A DNA stretch of 64,000 nucleotides from Phaeosaccion multiseriatum (Eukaryota; Ochrophyta, other classes): positions 2,232,001 to 2,296,000 of the forward strand of contig OZ218961.1 in the NCBI GenBank assembly GCA_965112735.1, given 5' to 3'. Position 1 is the stretch's first letter; every line of letters begins with the position of its first letter. Position numbers and translations under genes: made by a program. The notes under the pieces are model-generated. The model saw only the letters and a program-made list of their open reading frames with translations, did no database searches and had not been told where the DNA came from. Shown one piece after another: positions 12,896-23,253 of the stretch.

Positions 12896-13809
12896 CATGT
12901 ATACACACACCGAGGGACCCGCATCACATTCGATGAATATGAGTATGCGCTTCTTCGGACGCCTTCGAAGCCCACGTCGCTTCATACTACATGTACCATC
13001 TATGTCTTCAGCAGGGGCGAATACTTCGGTAAGATAGGAATACAGGTGTCATGGTCGGTAGGAAGGCAAGCTTGCATGCGGCGGCACAGTGCTGTTACCT
13101 GATGCACACGAGGGATGGCAGCGCACAGGCGGCACCAAGCTCCACAACCACCTTCCCCCGCACCATGTCCAGCCCACAAGCCTCGGAGCTCAGGTAGCGG
13201 GAGATTGTCTCCGCTCCTGGACGGCCGTGGATGGCAGTGGGTGGTAGTACATGGCAGTATAGCAGTGGATATTTAGTGGATGGCAGTGGGTGGTAGTACA
13301 TGGCAGTATAGCAGTGGTTATTTAGTGGATGGCAGCATATGGCAGGCCGTACGTGACGGGGAACGGGCGCGAGGGCGAGGGGGAGAGAGGGAGAGGGTGG
13401 GAGGGCGGCGCATCGTATAGAGGCATACCCCCGATCCTCTCGGCATAAGGGACGCTCTCCTGCTCGCTCGGGAGAGACCATCGAGGAGTATCGACGGCGC
13501 CTCTGCAGGCCTATCCTGTTCTGTTCTGTTCATTAGAATCTATCCCAACCAACCTCCAAAATAACACGATCCGCAATACCGATTCAAAATCACAGGCTTA
13601 TTTATCCCTATTGACAGGAGGCATCCCCCATGACAAGATCAAATGCCAGACAGCAAGCACACGCACACACACGCGGCTCGGGTCTTACCTCTCCACAAGT
13701 GGTTGGCAAAGAGATTGGTGCCGGCGCTGTTGCTATGGGTCACTCGTACTGAGTACCCCACGCCCGCCACCTCTACCTGCGTACACACGCACACAACACA
13801 AACACGCAT

Positions 13810-13851
<42 letters not shown>

Positions 13852-14190
13852 ACACACACCCAAACATACACATGCACAGAGAGAGAGAGACCGCTCCATG
13901 TGAGGGGCGCCGCGAAGCGTAGGGAGGGAGGGAGAAGAGCGGCAGATCCTTGCTTGGCCACCCCGTCCAATATGACGGCCACCCCATCCCCTCTCCAGGG
14001 ATTCGTTCCTCTCTCTGCTCCATCTCACCTGCAGGTCCTGAAAGCTCCCTGAGTGGTCCCAGCCATCCTTGCCCCACTCCTGGCCGTCTTCCCACCCTGC
14101 GTCTCTCTCCTCCTTTTCGAACATGTGCCCCACCCCTTCAAGCGAGTCGCCATCCCCCTCCTCTGCTTTGCTGGCTGCGTCCCCTGCCAT
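10054..14190 (-). CDS. EFM7/NNT1-type seven-beta-strand methyltransferase (methyltransferase family 16)
   Basis: Seven exons with perfect phase: 14029-14190, 13689-13776, 13099-13216, 12231-12844, 10855-11036, 10430-10540, 10054-10125, giving 448 residues from ATG to TGA. Residues 78-123 read LFANHLW, then GAETISRYL, then VVVELGAACALPSL (SAM motif I). Exon 4 opens with VVVTDYPDPELLDNI, a hallmark of the EFM7 family, and ends with VVGLLWGGD. Later come ADLAILSECMWLHDQHEPLL, LLKPGG, VCFAHHIPG and a short tail, matching the family order. In fungi EFM7 methylates the N-terminus and an adjacent lysine of eEF1A in the cytosol, so a similar role is inferred. Oddities: a Glu-rich block of about 90 residues sits inside the fold (from about residue 170), a Gln/LVIQ insertion lies before ADLAIL, and motif I has Ala where Gly is usual. 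Confidence 0.85.
11448..12170. repeat. About 50-bp minisatellite in methyltransferase intron 4
   Basis: Roughly fourteen imperfect units containing CACCCCTACTCACTCACCC, ACGCACTCACCCACCC and a TCGCTTCACA/TCGCTTGACA spacer fill most of the intron between exons 12231-12844 and 10855-11036. The long Thr/His/Ser-rich open frames here come from the repeat and are not genes. Confidence 0.85.
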
Positions 14191-14227
14191 GCCCCCTCCC
14201 CAATTCCTTTCCCTTTAAAAGGGTTAG

Positions 14228-16085
14228 GAAGTGTCTGCACAACAGCAGCAGCAACAGAAGGGACGAATGGTCACAGACAGCATGAGATAGAGTGCACAAA
14301 GAGGGGGGGGTCGTAGGTGGGCTGCTTGAGGGAAGAGTGACCAAGAAAGCAAGGCCGCGCCAAACGCCCTCTGATCACAGGGCCGACTCCGAGCAACCAA
14401 CTTGCCCTCAATAATTTTTTCATTCCCCCTCCATAATTATCCCTCCGTCCCTCTTCGACCAAGCAGCAGGTAGGAGCGTGGCGCTGAAGAATGCAGGCTG
14501 GAGGAGGCTTAGAGCAGTCGAGGCCGTGTTGGGAGATGGTGATCGAGTCCATCGAAGTAAACTTGCCGTCCGCACTCTTCGGCTCTTCGGCGGGGGGTCT
14601 CGGCAAAGGCCCAACAGCAAAGGAGGTACCGATGCCGCCTTTTGCTCACACTGCGTGGCATTTCCCTCCTGTCATCCCCCCTCCCCCTTCCCTTCCCTCG
14701 TCGTATCAGGCTTCGCTGAGGAAAGCAAAAGCGCTTCTTCCCCCCGATCCGTGCCGCGCGCGGCACATCATACGTGTGAAGCAGTCATCCAGAGTGGGGC
14801 CGCGAAAGACTTGGACAGACCGAGCCGAAAGCAGGGTGGAGAAAGGCTCCAGCCAGCCCCACCCATCGACTCCTCGATGGAGGCGCAAGGTTGCAGCCCC
14901 GCCGTGGCAGCTTCTCTCGTTCCCGCTGCCCTTGCTGGAGGCGAGGGAAGCCATGCTCAAACCTTCGAAGCTTGTGAACAGGCCCTGGCCCAGGCTGTAC
15001 TTCTCATCAGTGTGATGAAGTGGACTGGTGGGGGCCAGGACTTGTTCATATCGGCGGTGAGCAAGGAGTGGAAGGGCCGCTACAGACGTCTCCATCCGGC
15101 CAAGACAACGCGGATCAGGAGTGTGGTTGAGTCTGTGGAGCGCTTGAGGTGGGCCAGGAAGTGCGGGTATGAGCTGAGTGTGTTGACTTTTAAAGCTGCG
15201 GCACAGTACGGAGATGTGAGTATTTGCACGGCTCTTCACAGCATGGGGTGTGCCTGGGGTTGGTCCGTTTGCGTGGTTGCGGTGAGGAATGAAAGGCACG
15301 GACTGAGCATCCTCCAATGGCTGCGAGTGGAGGACCTGCCCGACAAGGAGCGGTGCCCGTGGATAATGAGCGGTGTTTGTGGCGATGCTGGCAAGTGCGG
15401 CAATGTGGAGGTTCTTACGTGGCTGCTGTCCGACGAGTTTGAGGGCCCTCCTGAATATGTCATGTGGGTAAATGCTGTAAGGGCGGGGCACATTCGAGTG
15501 TTGGACATGCTTTTGCATCATCCGAAGGTCAGAGCTGAGATGGAGGCGGCTGATGACAGGAGCGGGTGGAGGGATGGGGCTTTTTGGGCGGCCCACGAAG
15601 GCAATCTGGAAGTGCTGCAGTGGCTCCATGCAAACGCACGGGAGCTGTGCAGGTGGGATGCAAATGTCTGTTTTTTTGCAGTTTATTCCGCCAAGAGCCT
15701 CTCTGTGCTGAAGTGGCTCCGATCGGAGGAGGTCATGTGTCCCTGGGATGAGAGTTCATGCCCACAAGTCGTGAAAGACGAATATGGCGGTCGTGATTGG
15801 GATATGCCCCCTGCCGCCTTTGAGGAGATGAAGCAGTGGGTGCACGCCAATGGTCACCCCTGCGACTGCGAGGACTGAGTGACCAGGGCAGACAGCGCGG
15901 CCCCTCCTGGGTAAAGCACCGCCTAGTTTCGCACACGGTGCCATCGATAGCGGGTTATGTCTTACTTCGCAGTAATATAAGCAGATTTGGCGCTTTCCCT
16001 CTGCGAAGTGCTTGATCGAGCAGCACCGCGCCCCTCCCTCCGCAGCGCTGAAGAGAGGCGCACACACTGACCACTCCTCCTTCCC
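14228..16085 (+). repeat. Segmental duplication unit A1
   Basis: First copy of a roughly 1.85 kb unit that runs from TGTCTGCACAACAGCAGCAG through the ankyrin-like gene to the block ending near CTCCTTCCCTCCCACC. It matches about 16460-18390 and 20093-23470 at high identity. After 16085 the copy departs from the others, passes through about 85 unique bases and enters a GGGTCA array. Its left edge lies only about 40 bp upstream of the methyltransferase start codon. Confidence 0.85.
14877..15878 (+). CDS. Ankyrin-like repeat protein, copy 1
   Basis: Intronless frame of 333 residues from ATG 14877. The frame is open upstream to an ATG at 14478, but that extension is out of frame in the sister copies, and the ATG they use is TTG here. 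Near the N-terminus a conserved segment reads GGGQDLFISAVSKEWKGRY. It is followed by about seven degenerate ankyrin-like units of the VLQWLHANA / ILQWLRVEDLP / VLTWLLSDEFEGPP type, often ending CPWD, and a C-terminus HANGHPCDCED. Such proteins are large families in heterokonts, and protein binding is the general role inferred. It lies head-to-head with the methyltransferase gene on the other strand and may share a promoter region. Confidence 0.7.
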   Translation: MEAQGCSPAVAASLVPAALAGGEGSHAQTFEACEQALAQAVLLISVMKWTGGGQDLFISAVSKEWKGRYRRLHPAKTTRIRSVVESVERLRWARKCGYELSVLTFKAAAQYGDVSICTALHSMGCAWGWSVCVVAVRNERHGLSILQWLRVEDLPDKERCPWIMSGVCGDAGKCGNVEVLTWLLSDEFEGPPEYVMWVNAVRAGHIRVLDMLLHHPKVRAEMEAADDRSGWRDGAFWAAHEGNLEVLQWLHANARELCRWDANVCFFAVYSAKSLSVLKWLRSEEVMCPWDESSCPQVVKDEYGGRDWDMPPAAFEEMKQWVHANGHPCDCED

Positions 16086-16171
16086 TCCCACCGTGATAGA
16101 GTACATTGTAGAGTCGGACGAGACAAGCATAGGAGTCATAGCAGACAGCGATGCTTCATTGACGCTGAACG

Positions 16172-16387
16172 TCAGGGTCAGGGTCATCAGGGTCAGGGTC
16201 AGCATCAGGATCAGGGTCAGGGTCAGGGTCAGGGTCAGGGTCAGGGTCAGGGTCAGGGTCAGGGTCAAGGTCAGGGTCAGGGCCAGGGTCAGGGCCAGGG
16301 TCAGGGTCAGGGTCAGGGTCAGGGTCAGGGTCAGGGTCAGGGTCAGGGTCAGGGTTAGGGTCAGGGTCAGGGTCAGGGTCAGGGTCA
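16172..16387. repeat. GGGTCA hexamer array 1
   Basis: About 34 tandem GGGTCA units with a few variants (GGGCCA, GGGTTA, AGGTCA). It separates unit A1 from unit A2. Open frames of Arg-Val or Asp-Pro on the two strands are products of the repeat. Confidence 0.95.
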
Positions 16388-17108
16388 GGCCCACGACTCC
16401 TCGACCGCTCTGGAATAGGTAAAGTACTACAGGACTAATAATAAGAATTGTGTCCTGGGGGTTGAAATCAAGTGTCTGCACAACAACAGCAGCACAACAG
16501 AAGGGACGAATGGCCACAGACAGCATGAGATAGAGTGCACAAAGAGGGGGGGTCGTAGGTGGGCTGCTTGAGGGAACAGTGACCACCCAGGCAGAGAGCT
16601 GCAAGGCTGCAGCCAAGAAAGCAAGGCCGACACCAAAAACCCAAAAACTCAAAAACTCCTGAAAAGCTCTCTGATCACAGGGCCGACTCCGAGCAACCAA
16701 CTTTCCTGTATGGTCCCCTCAAAAAAAAAAGCAAAAAGCAAAAGTCCCTCCGTGTCCCTCTTCGACCAAGCAGCAGGTAGGATGTGGCGCTGAAGAGTGC
16801 AGGCTGGAGGACGCTTACAGCAGTCGAGGCCGTGCTGGGAGATGGTGATCGAGTCCATCGAAGTAAACTTGCCCTCCGCACTCTTCGGCTCTTCGAGGCG
16901 TCTCCACAAAGGCCCAACAGCAGGGGAGATACCGATGCCGCCTTTTGCTCACACACTGCGTGTCATTTCCCCCCTGTCATCCTCCCTCCCCCTTCCCTTC
17001 CCTCGTCGTACCAGGCTTCGCTGAGGAAAGCAAAAGCGCTTCTTCCCCCCGATCCGTGCCGCGCGCCATACGTGTCAAGCAGTCATCCAGCGTGGGGCCG
17101 CGAAAGAC

Positions 17109-18173
17109 ATGGACGGACCGAGCCGAAGGCAGGGTGGCAAAAGGCTCCAGCCAGCCCCACCCATCGACTCCTCGGTGGAGGCGCAAGGTTGCAGCGCCGC
17201 CGTGGCAGCTTCTCCCGTTCCCGCTGCCCTTCCTGGAGGCGAGGGAAGCGATGCTCAAACCTTCGAAGCTTGTGAACAGGCCCTGGCCCAGGCTGTACTT
17301 CTCATCAGTGTGATGGAATGGACTGGTGGGGGCCAGGACTTGTTTATATCGGCGGTGAGCAAGGAGTGGAAGGGCCGCTACAGACGACTCCATCCGGCCA
17401 AGACAACGCGGATCAGGAGTGTGGTTGAGTCTGTGGAGCGTTTGAGGTGGGCCAGGAAGTGCGGGTATAAGCTGAGTTTGTTGACTTTTAAAGCTGCGGC
17501 ACAGTACGGAGATGTGAGTATTTGCAAGGCTCTTCACAGCATGGGGTGTGCCTGGGATCGGGTCGTATGCAAGTTTGCGGTGAGGAATGAAAGGCACGCA
17601 CTGAGCATCCTCCAATGGCTGCGAGTGGAGGACCTGCCCAACAAGGAGCGGTGCCCGTGGGATCTGAGCGATATTTGTCGCGAAGCTGGCTCGTGCGGCA
17701 ATGTGGAGGTTCTTACGTGGCTGCTGTCCGACGAGTTTGAGGGCCCTCCTCACTTTATATGGACGGAGGCTGTAATGGCGGGGCATATTCGAGTGTTGGA
17801 CATGTTTTTGCATCATCCCAAGGTCAGAGCTGAGATGGAGGCGGCAGATGAATACGGTGGGGGGAGGGCTGGGGCTCATTGTGCGGCCAAGGAAGGCAAT
17901 CTGGAAGTGCTGCAGTGGCTGCATGCAAACGCACGGGAGCTGTGCAGGTGGAATGCAAATGTCTGCTATTTTGCAGTTTATCGCGCCAAGAGCCTCTCTA
18001 TGCTGAAGTGGCTCCGATCGGAGGAGGTCATGTGTCCCTGGGATGGGAGGTCATGCCCACAAGTCGTAAAGAACATACATGTCGGTCATGGATGGGATAT
18101 GCCCCCTGCCGCCTTTGAGGAGTTGAAGCAGTGGGTGCACGCCAATGGTCACCCCTGCGACTGCGAGGACTGA
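17109..18173 (+). CDS. Ankyrin-like repeat protein, copy 2
   Basis: Intronless, 354 residues, starting at an ATG shared with copy 3 (MDGPSR). Same architecture as copy 1: GGGQDLFISAVSKEWKGRY near residues 80-98, then ankyrin-like units with VLQWLHANA, ILQWLRVEDLP and VLTWLLSDEFEGPP, ending HANGHPCDCED. Differences from copies 1 and 3 are scattered substitutions with few indels, so the frame is preserved. Substitutions concentrate in the loops between units (for example at 17560-17580 and 17750-17780), as expected for diversifying repeat proteins (inference). The region upstream, about 16460-17108, is duplicated but shifted between frames and is not coding. Confidence 0.72.
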   Translation: MDGPSRRQGGKRLQPAPPIDSSVEAQGCSAAVAASPVPAALPGGEGSDAQTFEACEQALAQAVLLISVMEWTGGGQDLFISAVSKEWKGRYRRLHPAKTTRIRSVVESVERLRWARKCGYKLSLLTFKAAAQYGDVSICKALHSMGCAWDRVVCKFAVRNERHALSILQWLRVEDLPNKERCPWDLSDICREAGSCGNVEVLTWLLSDEFEGPPHFIWTEAVMAGHIRVLDMFLHHPKVRAEMEAADEYGGGRAGAHCAAKEGNLEVLQWLHANARELCRWNANVCYFAVYRAKSLSMLKWLRSEEVMCPWDGRSCPQVVKNIHVGHGWDMPPAAFEELKQWVHANGHPCDCED

Positions 18174-18662
18174 GTGACCAGGGCAGACAGCGCGGCCCCT
18201 CCTGGGTAAAGCACCGCCTAGTTTCGCACACGGAGCCATCGATAGCGGCTTAATGTCTTACTTCGTAGTATTATAACCAGATTTGGCGCTTTCCCTCTGC
18301 GAAGTGCTTGGTCGAGCAGCACCACGCCCCTCCCTCCGCAGCGCTGAAGAGAGGCTCACACACTGCCCACTCCTCCTTCCCTCCCACCATGGAAGGAACC
18401 ACTTCCCCTTCATCATCACTTTCCCCGCCCCTGGCTGGAGACTCTCACTCTCCTCAACTCCACGCATTGCTATTTTCAATTTAAAATTAACTGTAAAGTT
18501 TGCATTATGATGTTAACATGTACTCATTGAAGGGAAGAGTCTCCTCCAACCTTCGCGTCCAAACAACTGCCGATCAACGGCCACCGGAAGCCTGCCTCGC
18601 TCGCTGCCATTGCCCCCCTTATCTATACAGCAGCTAGACACTATCTATAGCGACCCCCCCCC

Positions 18663-19833
18663 TCAAGTGCCATCTGTGCTCTCCTCCTCCCCCTCGTCCT
18701 CTTCCTCCTCGTCGTCCTCTTCGTTGCCCCAGTCCCTCCCTCCCTCCCCAACAGCGGTATAAAACCGGTTGCCCCTCTCTTGCTGCTGCGCCTCGCTCCC
18801 GAGGCCGTCGAGCTCCTCGGTCTTGTCGTACTGCGCTGTTCGGACTCTGCAGCCAGCGCGAGTCCACCCTTGCGGGCCTCTATCTTAACCTGGTTGGGGT
18901 TTTGAGTGTGGGATTGAGCGGGGTCGGGGTGGGGTGAGGTGGTGAGAGGCAGGCCGATGCAAGGGAAGGCCCAGGCCCAAGCGAAGACCCTCCTTGTATT
19001 CTGCAGAGCAGTTGGTGATACAGTAGCAGAGCAGTGTCCGCGTCGATGAGGTCTCCTAATGGGGATAGGCCAACAAGCCCTTCCAGCCGCCGATGGTATG
19101 GAGCAGCACCGTTTTGGCCATTGCACTTGGCACAAACACTGACACTGACACCGACTAACACTGACTGACCTCTCTTTCTCGCGGTTGGCCATGTCCACGA
19201 CCCTGCGCTCCGTCCCTTCGATCTCGCGCAGACGCTTGAACTGCTTTCGAACCTCTCCCACTCTGTGGAGGGGAGGGGATGGGGTGGGATGGGGTGGGAT
19301 GGGGTGGGATGGGGATAGCAGTGGATGGGAAGGAGTGGATGGGGAGGGGAGGGAGTGGATGTGGGCAGGGATGGCAGTGGACGGGGAGGAGCGGATGGGG
19401 AGGGGATGGCAGTGGATGGGGGCAGGGATGGCAGTGGATGGGAAGGAGTGGATGGGGAGGGGAGGGAGTGGATGTGGGCAGGATGGCAGTGGACGGGGAG
19501 GAGTGGATGGGGAGGGGATGGCGGTGGATGTCGCAGCAGCGAGGGTCCTCGCTCCGGTTTTCTATGCGTTTGCGGGCACTGAGCTGCAGTCACGCGGAAG
19601 TGCCATCAGAGCCTGCCCACTCCAATAAGGCCAACAAGGGGAAGGCCGAGCCAAGAGGGGGCAAGGCTGCTGGAAAAACGCATCCCTTTTCATACTTCCA
19701 CGAGAGCAGCCAGTACGTCGCTATTACGTAGGCGTACGCAAGTAGTACGTCTAGTAGGCAGGCTTCACTCACCTGCCATGTAGTTGATGAGACGGTCGCT
19801 GCCGGGCACGATAAGCTGCTCACTCGAGACCGT
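18663..19833 (-). pseudogene. Duplicated, broken 3' end of the giant gene
   Basis: Copies of the last three giant-gene exons can be aligned: 19773-19833, 19170-19262 and 18663-18889. Compared with the intact exons at 24737-24802, 24304-24395 and 23812-24033, the copy has a 5-bp deletion in the first, a 1-bp loss at the acceptor and a 2-bp gain at the donor of the second, and a 5-bp gain in the last. Each shifts the frame, so it cannot encode the intact C-terminus. No upstream exons accompany it: a GGGTCA array begins right after 19850. Confidence 0.8.
19261..19535. repeat. GGATGGCAGTGGATGG-type minisatellite, expanded in B1
   Basis: Units of GGGGAGGAGTGGATGGGGAG and GGATGGCAGTGGATGGG are repeated in the intron of the broken copy. 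The matching intron of the intact copy (about 24400-24480) has only a few units. Confidence 0.8.
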
Positions 19834-19852
19834 CTACTAAGAGTGACGGTCG

Positions 19853-20004
19853 GGTTCAGGGTCAGGGTCAGGGTCAGGGTCAGGGTCAGGGTCAGGGTCA
19901 GGGTCAGGGTCAGGGTCAGGGTCAGGGTCAGGGTCAGTGCCAGGGTCAGGGTCGGGGTCAGGGTCAGGGTCAGGGTCAGGGTCAAGGTCAGGGTCAGGGT
20001 CAGG
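19853..20004. repeat. GGGTCA hexamer array 2
   Basis: About 25 GGGTCA units with rare GTGCCA and GGGTCG variants, between B1 and A3. The left boundary sequence (AGAGTGACGGTCGGGTTCA) is the same as at array 3. Confidence 0.95.
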
Positions 20005-20354
20005 CCCACGACTCCTCGACTGCTCTGGAACAGGTACAGTGCGACAGGTACTAAAGAAAGGAACTTGTGTCCTACCTTGCGGCTTGTTGAAGTCAAGTGT
20101 CTGCACAACAACAGCAGCAGCAACAGATGGGACGAATGGCCGCAGACATAATGAGAAAGAGTGCAGCAGAAAGAGGGGGTGTCGTAGGTGGGATGCTTGA
20201 GGGAAGAGTGACTTATACCCCCCAGGCAGAGAGCTGCAAGGCTTGCAACCAAAGGCCGGCCGTCCCGCCAAACGCCCTCTGATCACAGGGCCGACTCCGA
20301 GCAACCAACTTGCCAGTATGTCGCTCATTTCTTTTTTCAGTCCCCCTCCATAAT

Positions 20355-21793
20355 GGACATGAGGGCTTATGCGAGGGCTGTTTGCGTCATTCGGCGGCTA
20401 TTGGCCGTTGCGCTCCAGCGGGCCCGACACGAAAGATCGATTCGACATAGGATCCTGGCTGGTATCAACTTTGTTCCGATGGGGAGAACTGACGCATCGG
20501 AGGGATACGATTTACGAACGCACGACCTACGACCTCGGGGGTCTGCTCCAGACTGGCCTAGAAGCCTAGGCCTAGAGACGAAATTCGGCCGGCCTAGGGG
20601 GGTCGCAGGCCCCCGGCCTAGGCCTATTGACCCTGGACAAGATTACGGTGTGCGCCGGCCGTAATCAATAATCAGCCCCCGGCTGGCGCATAATCAGTAC
20701 TCAGCAGGCCGGCTGGTCACCGGCTGTAAGCAACCAGGCCGGCTGGCGCCGGTCATAATCAGTAATCAGGCCGGCTGCGCCACCCATTTTCAGCAATCAG
20801 ATAATCTTGTCCAGGGTCGACTCCCTCCCTCCCTCCCTTCCTCCCTCCCTCCCTCCCTCCTTCCCTCCCTCCCTCCCTCCCTCCCTCCCTCCCTCCCTCC
20901 CTCCCTCCCTCCCTCCCTCCCTCCCTCCCTCCCTCCCTCCCTCCCTCCCTCCCTCCCTCCCTCCCTCCCTCCCTCCCTCCCTCCCTCCCTCCCTCCCTCC
21001 CTCCCTCCCTCCCTCCCTCCCTCCCTCCCTCCCTCCCTCCCTCCCTCCCTCCCTCCCTCCCTCCCTCCCTCCCTCCCTCCCTCCCTCCCTCCCTCCCTCC
21101 CTCCCTCCCTCCCTCCCTCCCTCCCTCCCTCCCTCCCTCCCTCCCTCCCTCCCTCCCTCCCTCCCTCCCTCCCTCCCTCCCTCCCTCCCTCCCTCCCTCC
21201 CTCCCTCCCTCCCTCCCTCCCTCCCTCCCTCCCTCCCTCCCTCCCTCCCTCCCTCCCTCCCTCCCTCCCTCCCTCCCTCCCTCCCTCCCTCCCTCCCTCC
21301 CTCCCTCCCTCCCTCCCTCCCTCCCTCCCTCCCTCCCTCCCTCCCTCCCTCCCTCCCTCCCTCCCTCCCTCCCTCCCTCCCTCCCTCCCTCCCTCCCTCC
21401 CTCCCTCCCTCCCTCCCTTCCTCCCTCCCTCCCTCCCTCCCTTCGACCCTGGACAAGATTACGGTGTGCGGCGGCCGTAATCAGTAATCAGCCCCCGGCT
21501 GGCGCATAACCAGTAATCAGGCCGGCTGGTCACCGGCTGCAATCAGCAACCAGGCCGGCTGGCCACTGGCGCCGGCCATTTCCTCGGGCTGGCGCCATCA
21601 GGTCGGCTGCACCGGCCGTAATCAGTATCTGAGGTCGAGGCCTAGGCCTAGAACCACCAGCCTAGGTATATTATATAAGCTTCTAGGCCAGTCTGGAGCC
21701 AAGCAAGCCGACGGGCGGGGGCTAAAGTTCGCCGGGGCGGTGAGCCATTACTGTTAGACAACCATAGATGGCACTTAAGGGTGTGATATAATA
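20355..21793. mobile_element. Non-autonomous insertion with 13-bp target-site duplication
   Basis: The A3 copy is interrupted here and the sister copies are not. The 13-bp word CCCCCTCCATAAT occurs once at the empty site in A1 but flanks the insert on both sides (20342-20354 and 21794-21806). Inside, a perfect 20-bp inverted repeat (CTCCAGACTGGCCTAGAAGC at 20546-20565, complement at 21679-21698) encloses two direct copies of a 60-70 bp block starting GACCCTGGACAAGATTACGG (20630 and 21444), which in turn enclose a 600-bp CCCT array. The inner arms are rich in GGCCGGCTGG and AATCAGTAATCAG. The inverted repeats are subterminal, not terminal. No transposase or reverse transcriptase is present. 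Confidence 0.8.
20819..21443. repeat. (CCCT)n array of about 620 bp
   Basis: Nearly pure CCCT tetramers with a handful of CCTT variants, located between the direct repeats of the inserted element. Confidence 0.95.
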
Positions 21794-22182
21794 CCCCCTC
21801 CATAATTATTCCTCCGTCCTTCTTCGACCAAGCAGCAGGTAGGAGCGTGACGCTGAAGTATGCAGGCTCGAGGAGGCTTAGAGCAGTCGAGGCCGTGTTG
21901 GGAGATGGTGATCGAGTCCATCGAAGTAAACATGCCCTCAGCACTCTTCGGCTCTTCGGGGGGGGTCTCGGCAAAGGCCCACCAGCAGATGAGGTACCGA
22001 TGCCGCCTTTTTCTCACACTGCGTGGCATTTCCCTCCTGTCACCCCCCCTCCCCCTTCCCTTCCCTCGTCGTACCAGGCTTCGCTGAGGAAAGCAAAAGC
22101 GCTTCTTCCCCCCCGATACGTGCCGCGCGCGGCACATCATACCTGTTAAGAAGCAGTCATCCAGAGTGGGGCCGCGAAAGAC

Positions 22183-23253
22183 ATGGACGGACCGAGCCGA
22201 AAGCAGGGTGGCAAAAGGCTCAAGCCAGCCCCACCCATCGATTCCTCGATGGAGGCGCAAGGTTGCAGCGCCGCCGTGGCAGCTTCTCTCGTTCCCGCTG
22301 CCCTTGCTGGAGGCGAGGGAAGCCATGCTCAAACCTTCGAAGCTTGTGAGCAGGCCCTGGCCCAGGCTGTGCTTCTCATCAATGTGATGGAGTGGACTGG
22401 TGGGGGCCAGGACTTGTTCATATCGGCGGTGAGCAAGGAGTGGAAGGGCCGCTACAGACGTCTCCATCCGGCCAAGACAACGCGGATCAGGAGTGTGGTT
22501 GAGTCTGTGGAGCGTTTGAGGTGGGCCAGGAAGTGCGGATATGCGCTGAGTGTGAAGACTTTTGAGGCTGCGGCACAGTACGGAGATGTGAGTATTTGCA
22601 AGGCTCTTCACAGCATGGGGTGTGCCTGGGATCGGTCCGTTTGCGTGGTTGCGGTGAGGAATGAAAGGCGCGCACTGAGCATCCTCCAATGGCTGCGAGT
22701 GGAGGACCTGCCCGACAAGGAGCGGTGCCCGTGGGATCTGAGCGATAGTTGTGGCGAAGCTGGCAAGTGCGGCAATGTGGAGATTCTTACGTGGCTGCTG
22801 TCCGACGAGTTTGAGGGCCCTCCTCATTTTGTGTATATGTGGAAGGAGGCTGTAAGGGCCGGGCACATTCGAGCGTTGGACATGCTTTTGCATCATCCGA
22901 AGGTCAGAGCTGAGATGGAGGCGATAGATAACCCCGCCGGGTGGAGGTGGGGGGCTCTCTGGGCGGCCGCGGAAGGCAATCTGGAAGTGCTGCAGTGGCT
23001 CCATGCAAACGCACGGGAGCTGTGCAGGTGGGATGCAAATGTCTGTTTTTTTGCAGTTCGTGACGCCAAGAGCCTCTCTGTGCTGAAGTGGCTCCGATCG
23101 GAGGAGGTCATGTGTCCCTGGAACAGGTATGCATGCCCACAAGTCATGAAAAACGGATATGGCGGTCGTGGATGGGATATGCCCCCTGCCGCCTTCGAGG
23201 AGATGAAGCAGTGGGTGCACGCCAATGGTCACCCCTGCGACTGCGAGGACTGA
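22183..23253 (+). CDS. Ankyrin-like repeat protein, copy 3
   Basis: Intronless, 356 residues, start MDGPSR as in copy 2. It has the same GGGQDLFISAVSKEWKGRY segment, ankyrin-like units and HANGHPCDCED terminus. A VYMWKEA stretch near residue 220 carries two more residues than copy 2. The gene is convergent with the giant minus-strand gene, whose stop codon lies about 560 bp downstream. The mobile insertion at 20355-21793 sits about 390 bp upstream of this start and may have displaced its promoter. Confidence 0.72.
   Translation: MDGPSRKQGGKRLKPAPPIDSSMEAQGCSAAVAASLVPAALAGGEGSHAQTFEACEQALAQAVLLINVMEWTGGGQDLFISAVSKEWKGRYRRLHPAKTTRIRSVVESVERLRWARKCGYALSVKTFEAAAQYGDVSICKALHSMGCAWDRSVCVVAVRNERRALSILQWLRVEDLPDKERCPWDLSDSCGEAGKCGNVEILTWLLSDEFEGPPHFVYMWKEAVRAGHIRALDMLLHHPKVRAEMEAIDNPAGWRWGALWAAAEGNLEVLQWLHANARELCRWDANVCFFAVRDAKSLSVLKWLRSEEVMCPWNRYACPQVMKNGYGGRGWDMPPAAFEEMKQWVHANGHPCDCED

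Larger units (their letters stand above)
16460..19850. repeat. Segmental duplication unit A2-B1
   Basis: Second copy of the ankyrin unit (A2, to about 18390) followed without a break by B1 (about 18400-19850), which copies the 3' end of the giant minus-strand gene. The whole stretch aligns to about 20093-24825 apart from the insertion at 20355-21793 and small indels. Confidence 0.85.

Noticed and set aside
14478-14876. N-terminal extension of ankyrin-like copy 1
   Set aside because: Open in copy 1 only; the two sister copies carry frameshifts in this stretch, so it is probably upstream non-coding sequence.
20797-21487. Open frames of Pro-Ser-Leu or Glu-Gly-Arg repeats on both strands
   Set aside because: They are translations of a (CCCT)n array; similar frames at 3540-3900, 7554-7929, 25332-25707, 40184-40796, 42053-42427, 43337-43809, 54895-55279 and others were dropped for the same reason.
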